The notes: generated from the sequence alone by a model not told the origin. 24,789 bases of DNA from Pseudomonadota bacterium (GCA_023459095.1 JAEWVQ010000304.1:1-24789); one strand, 5' to 3'; counted from the stretch's first letter, positions 16,587 to 24,467 are shown. Program-made: numbers and translations.

Positions 16587-17511
16587 GCGCGATCGCCAGC
16601 GGCGTGGTGAGCGCCGAGCCCAGCGTAGACAGCACCAGGCTGGCGGCGACCGCGGCCTCGATCACCCCGAAGCGGCGCGCCATCAGATGGACGTTCACGC
16701 CGACCCCGATCGAGGCCAGCACCACCACCACGCGGGTTTCCAGCTCGGGCAGGCCGAGCGCGCGCGCCAGCGCCCAGACCACCAGCGGCTGCACCGCGAG
16801 CTTGAGCACCGAGATCGCCCCGGCGAGCGCCAGGCCCTCGCCCACGCGGTAGTGGGCCAGCCCCATGCCGAGAGCGATGAGGGCGAGCGGCGCGGCGGTG
16901 TCGGCGATCATGCCCAGCGTGGTGTCGGCCACCTGCGGCAGCCCCGCCCCGGCGAGCCCCCACAACGTGCCGCCGAGGATGGCGCAGATCAGCGGATTGG
17001 TGAGCACGCCGCGCAGCGTGCGCGCGATACCCTGCACCGAAAAGCGGCCGTGGCGCGCCCACTCCACCGACACCGTGACCAGCGACCACAGGATGAGCGC
17101 GTTGAACACCAGCACCAGCGCGACCACCGGCACCGCCTCCTCGCCCAGCATCAGACGCGCCACCGGCAGGCCGAGCATGACGTTGTTGGAGAACACGCCG
17201 CCGAGCGCGAACACCGACTGCGCCACGCCATCGAGGCCGAACAACCGCCACGCCACCACGCGGCCGATCACGAACACCACCAGACAGCCGCCGAAGAAGG
17301 CGACCAGCAGCCGCGCATCGACCGGCGGCAGCGCGGAAAAGTCGCTCATCAGGCGAAACAGCATCGCCGGCAGCGCCACCGCGAACACGAAGCGCGACAA
17401 CGCCTCGCCAACCGCGCGCGGCCAGTGCGCCAGCCGCATCAGGCCGTAGCCGGCGAGGACGAGGAGGAACAGCGGCGCGGACAGGGAAAGCTGGTGCAGG
17501 AGGACGGGCAT
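16573..17511 (-). CDS. AEC-family permease (auxin efflux carrier-like)
   Basis: Inner-membrane carrier of 312 residues with about ten hydrophobic segments in two five-helix halves, the AEC layout. Landmarks include FSNNVMLGLPVARLMLGEEA (helix 4 region), TNPLICAILGG at the start of the second half, TAAPLALIALGMGL, and GVGVNVHLMARRFG near the C-terminus. Family members move malonate, malate, other small acids or unknown solutes; the substrate cannot be read here. The ATG at 17511 was chosen because the family N-terminus is short and hydrophobic (MPVLLHQLSLSAPLFLLVL); the ribosome-binding site is weak. It overlaps the convergent MFS gene by 14 bp at the 3' ends. Confidence 0.9.
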   Translation of the reverse strand: MPVLLHQLSLSAPLFLLVLAGYGLMRLAHWPRAVGEALSRFVFAVALPAMLFRLMSDFSALPPVDARLLVAFFGGCLVVFVIGRVVAWRLFGLDGVAQSVFALGGVFSNNVMLGLPVARLMLGEEAVPVVALVLVFNALILWSLVTVSVEWARHGRFSVQGIARTLRGVLTNPLICAILGGTLWGLAGAGLPQVADTTLGMIADTAAPLALIALGMGLAHYRVGEGLALAGAISVLKLAVQPLVVWALARALGLPELETRVVVVLASIGVGVNVHLMARRFGVIEAAVAASLVLSTLGSALTTPLAIALSAP

Positions 17512-17772
17512 CGATACCGAGCGGCGTGGAACACGGACGCGCCCGACGGGGCGGCCGCACCCGATCCGGACCGCGCACGGCGCGCGCATGCTATCACCAA
17601 GGTCGCAAGCGCGAACACCGCCGCAGCACGGCCGCCATTGCGGCCATCCACAATCGCCGCGGCATGGCCTGATTCCGCCAAAGTTGCTATCGTTGGCCGT
17701 CGGGACGCCCGGCGGCGCCCTCGCCGCGGCCGGCGCGCCGCGGCCTCCTTCCCGTCACCACCCTGGATTCCG
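17512..17772. other. Divergent intergenic region between AEC and CBS-GGDEF-EAL genes
   Basis: 261 bp without a credible gene. It holds an inverted repeat GGCCGC-CATT-GCGGCC (17630-17645). TGCTATCGT (17685-17693) resembles an extended -10 for the rightward gene but has no good -35. No clear promoter is seen for the leftward gene. Confidence 0.4.
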
Positions 17773-20313
17773 ATGGATCAGCCCGTCGCCCGCGCGCGCA
17801 TCGCCCGCTATTCCGCCCTCGACGAACTCGACGCCGGCGAGGTGTCGGTCGGCGACATCGTCCACCCCGACATCCTGCAGTGCGCGCCCGACCTGCCGCT
17901 GCACGAGGCCGCCCGACGCATGAACGAGGCCGGCGTCAGCTCCATCGTCGTGTTCGAGGCCGGGCGCGCGATCGGCATCTGGACCGAGCGCGACACCCTC
18001 GCCGTCGACTTCACCGACCCCACCTGCTTTCGCCTGCCCATCGGCGAGGTCATGAGCGCGCCGGTGCGCACCGTGCCGCGCTCGCTCAGTCTGCAGGAGC
18101 TCACCGTACGCTTTCGCGACGAGCACGTGCGCCACTACCTCGTGGTCGACGACGACGACCGCCCGTGCGGCATCGTGTCGCAGACCGACGTCGTGCTCAA
18201 CCAGGGAGTCGAACACTATCTGAAGCTGCGCAAGATCGACTCGGTGATCAAGGGCCGCCTCAATCCGCTGCCCGCCGACGCGCCACTTTCTGCCGCCACC
18301 CGGCAGATGCGCGAGAACGGCGCCGACGCGGTGGTGATCCACTACCCCGAAGGCGATTACGGCATCGTCACCGAACGCGACGTCACCCGCCTGGTCGCGG
18401 CGCGCGCGCCCGAGCGCCCGGTCGGCGAGGTCGCCAGCCGGCCGCTGCTCACCGTGGACGAGCACGCCAGCCTGTACCGCGTGCGCTGCCTGCTCGCCGA
18501 TCACCACGTGCGCCATATCGGCGTGCTGCGCGCCGACGGCACCCTCGCCGACCTGGTGAGCTTCAGCGACATCCTCTCCGGCATGGAGCTGGTCTATGTG
18601 CAGGAGCTGCAGCACGCGCTGCGCGAGCGCGACCAGGCGCTGACCAGCTCGCGGCACAGCTTGCACCTCGCCGAAAAGGTCATCGAGAACTCGCTCGACG
18701 GCGTGCTGATCACCGACGAGCACGCCACCATCATCTCGGTGAATCCCGCGTTTACCCGGCTCACCGGCTTCACCGCAGCGGAGGCGATCGGCCGCAACCC
18801 GTCCATCCTCAGCTCCGGGCGCCACGACGACGCGTTCTACGAGCGCCTGTGGCAGCACCTCAAGCGCGAGGGCCACTGGCAGGGCGAGGTGTGGAACCGG
18901 CGCAAGGACGGCGATCTCTACCCGGAGCTGCTGACCATCACCGCGATCACCGACGAGCACGGACGCATCACCAACTACGCCGCGCTATTCAGCGACATCA
19001 GCCAGATCAAGGAGAACGAGGCGCGCATCCGCGACCTCGCCTATTTCGACCCGCTCACCGGCCTGCCCAACCGCCGCCTGCTCGAAGACCGCCTGCAGGT
19101 CGTGCTCGCCCAGGCCCATCGCAACGGCAGCCTCGCCGGGGTCATGTTCGTCGACCTCGACCGCTTCAAGCGCATCAACGACACCCTCGGCCATGCCATC
19201 GGCGACCGCCTGCTGGTGGAGATCGCGCGCCGCCTGACCGCCTGCCTGCGCGAGGACGACACCGTCGCGCGCATGGGCGGCGACGAATTCCTCATCGTCC
19301 TCGGCCATCTCGACGTGCCCGAGATCGCCGCCCACGTCGCGCTGCGCATCATCGAGGCGCTGCGCCAGCCCATCGTCGTCGACGGCCACGAACTGGTGGT
19401 CACCACCAGCATCGGCATCAGCATCTACCCCGACGACGGGCTCGACGCGGCGATGCTCATCAAGCACGCCGACATCGCCATGTACCGCGCCAAGGACGAC
19501 GGCCGCAACAGTTTCCAGCTCTACCAGCCGGCGATGAACGCCGAGTCGCTCAAGCACCTCGCGCTGGAGAGCGCCCTGCACCACGCCCTCGCACGCGACG
19601 AACTGGTGTTGCACTACCAGCCCCTGGTCGGCCTCGACGCCGCGAGCATCGTCGCCGCCGAAGCCCTGCTGCGCTGGCGCCACCCCGATCTCGGCCTGGT
19701 CGCGCCCGGCCAGTTCATTCCGCTCGCCGAGGAAACCGGCCTCATCGTGCCGATCGGCGCCTGGGTGCTGCGCAGCGCCTGTCGCCAGTTGCGGCGCTGG
19801 CACGATGCCGGCGCCGGCGAATTGCGCATGATGGTGAACATCTCGGTACGCCAGTTCCGCGACAAGGACTTCGTCGCCATGGTCGCGCAGGCGCTCGCCG
19901 AGTCCGGCGTCGCCCCCGCCCGCCTCACCCTCGAGGTCACCGAAAGCCTGCTCATGGACGACAGCGGCCGCAGCCTGCGCCAGCTCGAACGCCTGCGCGC
20001 GCTCGGCGTGCGCATCGCGATCGACGACTTCGGCACCGGCTACTCCTCGCTCGGCTACCTGAAGAACTTCCCGATCGACGAGCTGAAGATGGACCGCCTG
20101 TTCATTCGCGACATCGACAACAACGCGCGCGATGCGGCGCTCGCCGCCGCGATCATCACCCTCGCCCACAGCCTGGGCCTCGCGGTCGTCGCCGAAGGCG
20201 TGGAGACCGCCGCCCAGCTCGACATTCTCGCCGCCCACGGCTGCGACATCGTGCAGGGCTTCCACTTCAGCCCGCCGGTGCCGGCCGAAGCCTTTCCGCT
20301 GCGCCGCGGCTGA
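17773..20313 (+). CDS. Four-CBS / PAS / GGDEF-EAL c-di-GMP signalling protein
   Basis: An 846-residue soluble protein without membrane segments. Four CBS motifs form two Bateman modules (about 24-80, 88-147, 152-212 and 215-275; for example VGDIVHPDILQCAPDLPLHE, IGEVMSAPVRTVPRSLSLQE). A short helix leads to one PAS domain (about 296-415). GGDEF is intact at 502-506 with RxxD (REDD) five residues before it. EAL is intact at 630-632, with NISVRQF, EVTESLL, DDFGTGYSS (from 751), ELKMDRLF, VAEGVET and VQGFHF, so both catalytic centres look complete. CBS pairs usually bind adenine nucleotides, so energy or nucleotide control of c-di-GMP turnover is plausible (inference). The ATG at 17773 has only a weak TGGA upstream, but the CBS region begins right after it and the upstream reading frame is antisense to the AEC gene. 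Confidence 0.94.
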   Translation: MDQPVARARIARYSALDELDAGEVSVGDIVHPDILQCAPDLPLHEAARRMNEAGVSSIVVFEAGRAIGIWTERDTLAVDFTDPTCFRLPIGEVMSAPVRTVPRSLSLQELTVRFRDEHVRHYLVVDDDDRPCGIVSQTDVVLNQGVEHYLKLRKIDSVIKGRLNPLPADAPLSAATRQMRENGADAVVIHYPEGDYGIVTERDVTRLVAARAPERPVGEVASRPLLTVDEHASLYRVRCLLADHHVRHIGVLRADGTLADLVSFSDILSGMELVYVQELQHALRERDQALTSSRHSLHLAEKVIENSLDGVLITDEHATIISVNPAFTRLTGFTAAEAIGRNPSILSSGRHDDAFYERLWQHLKREGHWQGEVWNRRKDGDLYPELLTITAITDEHGRITNYAALFSDISQIKENEARIRDLAYFDPLTGLPNRRLLEDRLQVVLAQAHRNGSLAGVMFVDLDRFKRINDTLGHAIGDRLLVEIARRLTACLREDDTVARMGGDEFLIVLGHLDVPEIAAHVALRIIEALRQPIVVDGHELVVTTSIGISIYPDDGLDAAMLIKHADIAMYRAKDDGRNSFQLYQPAMNAESLKHLALESALHHALARDELVLHYQPLVGLDAASIVAAEALLRWRHPDLGLVAPGQFIPLAEETGLIVPIGAWVLRSACRQLRRWHDAGAGELRMMVNISVRQFRDKDFVAMVAQALAESGVAPARLTLEVTESLLMDDSGRSLRQLERLRALGVRIAIDDFGTGYSSLGYLKNFPIDELKMDRLFIRDIDNNARDAALAAAIITLAHSLGLAVVAEGVETAAQLDILAAHGCDIVQGFHFSPPVPAEAFPLRRG

Positions 20314-20333
20314 ACGCCCGGCGGGCAGCGCGC

Positions 20334-20349
20334 CGCCCTGCGCAGGGCG
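20334..20349. other. 16-bp GC palindrome between convergent genes
   Basis: CGCCCTGCGCAGGGCG is a perfect palindrome 20 bp after the CBS-GGDEF-EAL stop, in the 121-bp gap before the convergent ankyrin gene. It may fold into a short hairpin at the transcript ends, but there is no T-run on either strand. Confidence 0.35.
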
Positions 20350-20434
20350 CCAAACGACCGCGCCCCGGCCGATACGGCGCGGGGCGCGGCGGGCTGCGGG
20401 CGAACACCCGCAAGCGTGGTGAGGTGGCGCGCGG

Positions 20435-21208
20435 TCAGCTGGTGGCCATCGCCGACTCGACCAGGCGGACCAGCTCCGGCTTGCCCGAGGCCCGCGCCAG
20501 ATCGATCGCACCCTGACCCTTGCGCGTGGTCGCGCGCACGTCGGCGCCGCGCTCGACGAGCAGTTCGGCGACATCGACGATGCCGCCCGACAGCGACAGC
20601 AGCAGCGGCGTGTAACCGAGCGGGTCGCGGATGTTGATCGCCGCGCCCTTCATGATCAGCGCCTCGGCGATCGAGCGGTAGCCCTGGGTCGGCTTGCCGC
20701 AGGCCACCAGCAGCGGGGTCAGACCGAGCCGGTCGCGCGCGTTCACGTCGGCGCCGCCGGCGAGCAGCACGTGGGCGATGATCGTGTAGCCCATCTTCAG
20801 CGCAATCAGCAGCGGCGAAGTGCCGCTCTCGTCGGCGACATTGACGTTGAAGCCGGAACGCACGAAAAGGTCGATGACCTCGCGCTCGCCTTCTTCGAGA
20901 TAGTGGAAGAAATTGCTGCGCGACAGCGCGATGCCGCGCCCGGTGAGTTCGCGCGCCGCGTGCTCGCGGTGCTCGACCGCGCGGAAGGTTTCCAGCTCGC
21001 GGAATTCGCGCACACGGATGATTTCCGCCACCACTTCGGGCGGGAAACCCTGGCGCCCGCCGCGGCGGTCGATCAGCAGGTCGCTCAGGTAATCGTGGAT
21101 CTGATGGGTGTCCCACAGCCGCACGATCTCGCTGAGGATGCGATCGAAGCGCTGTTCAAGCTGGGTCGGATACTGGTGCCCCATCGAGGCGAACAAGGGA
21201 TATTTCAT
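20435..21208 (-). CDS. Ankyrin-repeat protein
   Basis: A 257-residue protein without signal peptide or membrane segment. Residues 1-95 are a charged, mostly helical N-terminal region (QLEQRFDRILSEIVRLWDTH, PEVVAEIIRVREFRELETF) that I do not recognise as a named domain. Residues about 97-257 form an ankyrin solenoid: a half repeat (VIDLFVRSGFNVNVADESG), then repeats at about 128-158 (TSPLLIALKMGYTIIAHVLL), 161-194, 198-227 (YTPLLLSLSGGIVDVAELLV) and 231-257. Ankyrin repeats mediate protein contacts; the partner is unknown. The ATG at 21208 has AAGGA 8 nt upstream. An in-frame extension further upstream lacks a ribosome-binding site. It is convergent with the c-di-GMP gene and appears monocistronic. 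Confidence 0.88.
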   Translation of the reverse strand: MKYPLFASMGHQYPTQLEQRFDRILSEIVRLWDTHQIHDYLSDLLIDRRGGRQGFPPEVVAEIIRVREFRELETFRAVEHREHAARELTGRGIALSRSNFFHYLEEGEREVIDLFVRSGFNVNVADESGTSPLLIALKMGYTIIAHVLLAGGADVNARDRLGLTPLLVACGKPTQGYRSIAEALIMKGAAINIRDPLGYTPLLLSLSGGIVDVAELLVERGADVRATTRKGQGAIDLARASGKPELVRLVESAMATS

Positions 21209-21397
21209 CGTGCAGTCCTTCGTGATGCTGCAAGGGGACGCTGTGCTGCGCGTCGATCGCACCTCGTGAGCCGATCCTCCGCCTTGCGGTCTCGCACCGC
21301 CGGAAATTGCGGGCCGAAGCCATCGTAGCCGAATCGCCCGCGGCGACCACGCCCGCCCTTGTTGCCGCCGTGACATGGGTCTCACTGCTGCCCATTT

Positions 21398-21439
21398 CGG
21401 GGTGTCCGCACCCCGGCCACGCCCCTCTCGGGGCGCGGC
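21398..21439 (-). other. Two adjacent hairpins downstream of the flavin reductase gene
   Basis: Read on the minus strand, GGCCGCGCCCC-GAGA-GGGGCG(T)GGCC forms an 11-bp stem (one G-U pair) with a GNRA-type GAGA loop, followed at once by GGGGTG-CGGA-CACCCC. They begin about 40 bp after the flavin reductase stop. No T-run follows. They probably mark the 3' end of that transcript (inference). Confidence 0.5.
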
Positions 21440-21479
21440 CGTCAGCACCTGGAGAAGCACCGTGCGGACTGGCATCGCC

Positions 21480-22169
21480 TCATGCGCGCAGCCCGCGGCC
21501 CAGCGCCGCGGCCGCCTTCTCCGGCGAGCCTTCGAGCCCGGCGCCGCCGTCGGTGCTCATCACCGTGGCCATCGTGAACACGTGATCGACCGTGGTGTAG
21601 TCGTGATAGCCCAGCCGCGCCAGCGGCCGCAGCCGGGGGATGTCGATGCGCCCATCGGCGGTCATCGCCCAGTCGGCGATGTGCACCGCGAGCACCCTGC
21701 CGAACACCACATCGACCGTCCCCATCACGCCGTTGCCGGGAATGCGCACGGTGTTGAGGTAGGCGCACTCGAACTGGATCGGCGACTCCGCCACCCGCGG
21801 CGGACGCACCCGCGTCGACGGCGCCTTCGTCACCCCCGCGCGCAGGAACTCGTCGACATCGGGCGGCAGCTCTTCGGAACTCAGATTGACCGCCTCGCGC
21901 AGGTCGTAGGTCGCCATGTTCCACACGAACTCGCCGGTGTCCTCGGCATTGACCGTGGTGTCCTTGCGCCGGCCGGTCGACGTCTGATTAGCCGAGAACA
22001 TGACGATGGGCGGATCGAAGGTGATGTTCTGGAACTGGCTGAACGGTGCCAGATTGTCGGTCCCGTCGCGCGCAGTGGTCGAGATCCAGCCGATCGGCCG
22101 AGGCACGACGCAGGATTTGAACGGGTCGTGGGGCAGGCCGTGCGCCTGGCGTCCGGGTTCGTAGTACAT
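21480..22169 (-). CDS. Flavin reductase-like (FMN-binding split barrel) protein
   Basis: A 229-residue protein of the flavin-reductase-like domain family. PRPIGWISTTARDGTDNLAPFSQFQNITFDPPIVMFS (24-59) is the FMN-binding signature of this family. ETGEFVWNM-type sequence (EDTGEFVWNMATYDLREAVN) and FECAYLNTVRIPGNGVMGTVDVVFGRVLAVHI continue the split barrel. Relatives supply reduced flavin to two-component monooxygenases or act as FMN-binding oxidoreductases of unknown substrate; no monooxygenase is in the window. The ATG at 22169 has GAGGAAG upstream. It lies 33 bp after the binding-protein gene on the same strand, so the two form a likely operon. The C-terminal 25 residues are Gly/Ala-rich. Confidence 0.88.
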   Translation of the reverse strand: MYYEPGRQAHGLPHDPFKSCVVPRPIGWISTTARDGTDNLAPFSQFQNITFDPPIVMFSANQTSTGRRKDTTVNAEDTGEFVWNMATYDLREAVNLSSEELPPDVDEFLRAGVTKAPSTRVRPPRVAESPIQFECAYLNTVRIPGNGVMGTVDVVFGRVLAVHIADWAMTADGRIDIPRLRPLARLGYHDYTTVDHVFTMATVMSTDGGAGLEGSPEKAAAALGRGLRA

Positions 22170-22202
22170 GCTTGCTTCCTCTTTTCTGGGTGGATGGAGC
22201 GC

Positions 22203-23387
22203 TCAGCGCGCGGTCCCGGCGTCGATCAGCTTCCAGGCGCCGTTCTCGACGCGGACCAGCACCTGGGCGTGCCCGTCGATGCCGTTGTGATTGGTGGAAC
22301 TCATCGTGAACATGCCTTCGGGGGTGACGATTTCCTTCATGCCCTCGAGCGCATCGCGCAGCGCGGCGCGAAACGCCGGCGTACCCGGCGCGGCCGTCTG
22401 CAGCGCCACCGGCACCGCCGCCTCCAGCCACATCAGCGCGGTCCACGCCGTGGCGCCGAACAGCGAACGGGTGCCAGGGCCGTACTGCGCCTCGTAACGC
22501 CGCACGTAATCGACCCCGGCCGGCTTCGCGGGATGGCTGTCCGGCAACTGCTCGGCGACGAGCACCGGCGCCACCGCCATGTAGCTGCCCTCGACGTCCC
22601 GGCCGCCGAGCTTGAGAAACTGCGCGTTGGCCACGCCATGGGTCTGGTAGATCAAGCCCTTGTAGCCGCGCTTGACCAGCTCCATGTGCGGCAAAGCCGC
22701 AGGCGAACCGAAACTGAGGATGTAGACCGCATCCGGCGCCGCGGCGACCAGCTTGAGGATCTGCGAATTCACCGTGAGATCGGCGGCGTTGTACTGCTCG
22801 ACGCCGACCACCTCGATGCCGCGCGCGGGTGCCCGCTCGCGCAGCGTCTTCAGGAAACCTTCGCCGTAGCTGGTGGTGACCGCGATCGCCCCCACCCGCT
22901 TCACCTGCCTGGCGACCATGTGATCGAGCACGGTGGCCACCGACAGCGCCTCCGGCGCGGGCATCTTGAACGCCCACGTGCGCGGCCCCTCCTGCGGTTC
23001 GACGATGACGCCGCTGCCACCGAGGGCGATGATCGGCGTGCGGTTGCGCCCGGCGACCTCCATCGCCGCCACCGAATTCGGCGTCAGCGACGGGCCGACG
23101 ATGACATCGACCTTGTGCTCGCTGATCAGGCGCGCCGCCGCCTTCGACGACTCGGTCGGGTCGCTGGCGTCGTTGATGATGGTCAGATTGAGCTTGTGGC
23201 CGGCGATCGCCTTCGGCCACAACTTCACCGTGTTCTCCGCGGGCTGGCCGAGCGAGGCGGCCGGGCCGGTCACCGACACGATGACGCCGATGTCGATATC
23301 GGCCCGTGCCGCAGCCGGCAGTGCGAGCGCGAAACACAACGCGATGGTGCGCAGCGCCGGCGGACGCGGTCTGGCGGTAGGCTTCAT
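22203..23387 (-). CDS. Periplasmic ABC transporter substrate-binding protein (branched-chain amino acid / LivK type)
   Basis: A 394-residue type I periplasmic binding protein. It has a Sec signal peptide (MKPTARPRPPALRTIALCF... to AAARA, likely cleaved before Asp30). The mature start DIDIGVIVSVTGPAASLGQPAENTVKL is the LivK-type opening, followed by DDASDP-like NDASDPTESSKAAARLI, VDVIVGPSLTPNSVAAMEVA, and the second-lobe region YNAADLTVNSQILKLVAAAPDAVYI. Such proteins bind amino acids, amides, aromatic acids or other small carboxylates; the ligand is not deducible. The ATG at 23387 has AGGAGA 6 nt upstream. No permease or ATPase genes follow: the next gene is the flavin reductase. It is divergent from a LuxR-type regulator. 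Confidence 0.93.
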   Translation of the reverse strand: MKPTARPRPPALRTIALCFALALPAAARADIDIGVIVSVTGPAASLGQPAENTVKLWPKAIAGHKLNLTIINDASDPTESSKAAARLISEHKVDVIVGPSLTPNSVAAMEVAGRNRTPIIALGGSGVIVEPQEGPRTWAFKMPAPEALSVATVLDHMVARQVKRVGAIAVTTSYGEGFLKTLRERAPARGIEVVGVEQYNAADLTVNSQILKLVAAAPDAVYILSFGSPAALPHMELVKRGYKGLIYQTHGVANAQFLKLGGRDVEGSYMAVAPVLVAEQLPDSHPAKPAGVDYVRRYEAQYGPGTRSLFGATAWTALMWLEAAVPVALQTAAPGTPAFRAALRDALEGMKEIVTPEGMFTMSSTNHNGIDGHAQVLVRVENGAWKLIDAGTAR

Positions 23388-23420
23388 GATGTCTCCTGAT
23401 CGTTCCTGTTGTGGGTTGCA

Positions 23421-23437
23421 GCGCACCGATTGTGCGC
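23421..23437. promoter_or_regulatory. 17-bp dyad in the divergent promoter region, possible LuxR-family operator
   Basis: GCGCAC-N5-GTGCGC is a perfect inverted repeat in the 174 bp between the binding-protein gene (start 23387) and the LuxR-type gene (start 23562). GCGCACC also recurs directly 13 bp apart (23421 and 23434). Size and position suit a dimeric regulator; the binder is inferred from adjacency. Confidence 0.45.
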
Positions 23438-23561
23438 ACCGCCCAGCGCCGCGTCTGTCCCCCGAGAGGAGGACGGTCAGCGCCCGCCGCACACGTTTTG
23501 GTGTAGCGTTGCGCGACCACGTCCCGGCCATGCACCGGACGGCCCGCCCACGGAGGAGACC

Positions 23562-24377
23562 ATGCTGACCTGGGAACTGGGGAGCGCCACGCGCCCCGTC
23601 ACCGCGCCGCCGGGCGCCCACGCCGACGAGTTTCTGGCGGCCATCGTCGACGCCATCGGCGAGCCCGACTTCGGCCGCGCCGCGATCGCCAGCCTGCACC
23701 ACGCCGCACGCATCGATTTCTGGTCGGTGTACCGCCTCGACGCCGGCGCGCCGCCGTCCATGTTCGTGTCCGGCGCAGTGCGCGGCGCCGACGTCTCCGC
23801 CGACTGCTTCCGCCGCTACCGCGACGGCCTCTACCGCAACGACCGCACCTTCGCCGGCGCCCGCCGCCTCGCCGCCGACGGCGCCGCGGCGATGACCTTG
23901 TGGAACGCCACGGAAATCCCGTCCCCGCATCGCGATCAGATCTACCGCCGCCACGCCATCCGCGAACGCCTGTCGGTGGTCGGCGGCGACGGCGCGCACG
24001 GCCTGCTCGCGGTCAATCTGTACCGCTACGAGAACTCCGGGTCGTACCGCGACCGCGAGATCGACGCGGTGCAGACGCTCGCGCGCGGCCTGTTCGCCAG
24101 CGTGCGCAAGCACATCCGCCTCACCGCCGAGCGCGCGCCGGCACACCCGGCTGCGGTGCCGGCGCGCCTGCGCGCGCTGTGCCCCGGCCTCACCGCGCGC
24201 GAACTCGAAGTCTGCGCGCGGCTGCTCAAGGGCTGGACCTACGACGGCATCGCCGCCGACCTCGGCCTGTCGCCGGCCTCGGTCAAGACCTACCGCGCAC
24301 GCGCCTTCGAACGCCTCGGCATCCATTTCCGCAACGAACTGTTCGCCCTCGTCCACAGCGGCCACGCCGCCTCGTAG
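23562..24377 (+). CDS. LuxR-type (helix-turn-helix) transcriptional regulator
   Basis: A 271-residue regulator. The C-terminal LuxR helix-turn-helix covers about 208-266 (GLTARELEVCARLLKGWTYD, LGLSPASVKTYRARAFERLG). The N-terminal part (1-200) looks like a small GAF-like sensory domain (ASLHHAARIDFWSVYRLDAG, HGLLAVNLYRYENSGSY); I see no receiver-domain aspartate pocket and no clear acyl-homoserine-lactone-binding signature, so a quorum-sensing role is not supported. The ATG at 23562 has GGAGGAG directly upstream. It is divergent from the binding-protein/flavin reductase pair and probably controls it (inference). The stop codon lies within a 15-bp tandem duplication. Confidence 0.88.
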   Translation: MLTWELGSATRPVTAPPGAHADEFLAAIVDAIGEPDFGRAAIASLHHAARIDFWSVYRLDAGAPPSMFVSGAVRGADVSADCFRRYRDGLYRNDRTFAGARRLAADGAAAMTLWNATEIPSPHRDQIYRRHAIRERLSVVGGDGAHGLLAVNLYRYENSGSYRDREIDAVQTLARGLFASVRKHIRLTAERAPAHPAAVPARLRALCPGLTARELEVCARLLKGWTYDGIAADLGLSPASVKTYRARAFERLGIHFRNELFALVHSGHAAS

Positions 24378-24398
24378 AGCCCAGCCTCGTAGAACCCC
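24369..24398 (+). repeat. 15-bp tandem duplication around the LuxR gene stop
   Basis: GCCTCGTAGAGCCCA (24369-24383) is followed directly by GCCTCGTAGAACCCC, 13 of 15 identical. The unit length keeps the frame, so the TAG stop is repeated in frame 15 bp later. Confidence 0.75.
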
Positions 24399-24467
24399 GC
24401 TTCCGCGCGTGGTCTACACCCTCAGCGGGGCGGCGGGCGCGCCGCCCGCAGGCCGAGGAGACATGCC

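Noticed and set aside
16687..17772. N-terminal extension of the CBS-GGDEF-EAL protein back to 16687
   Set aside because: The extension is antisense to the AEC permease, is His/Gln/Arg-rich, and has no domain; the CBS region begins right after the ATG at 17773.
20334..20349. Terminator between the CBS-GGDEF-EAL and ankyrin genes
   Set aside because: The palindrome lacks a T-run on both strands and has no natural loop, so it was listed only as a palindrome.
23388..24365. Upstream extension of the binding-protein frame on the minus strand
   Set aside because: It is antisense to the LuxR-type gene. The signal peptide and the AGGAGA site fix the start at 23387.
23562..24377. Quorum-sensing LuxR receptor
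   Set aside because: Only the C-terminal helix-turn-helix is LuxR-like; no autoinducer-binding signature and no luxI-type gene are visible in the window.
24433..24449. GC hairpin (GCGGGC/GCCCGC) before the pterin dehydratase gene
   Set aside because: A 6-bp all-GC stem in this GC-rich background is expected by chance, and no riboswitch-like conserved core is recognisable.
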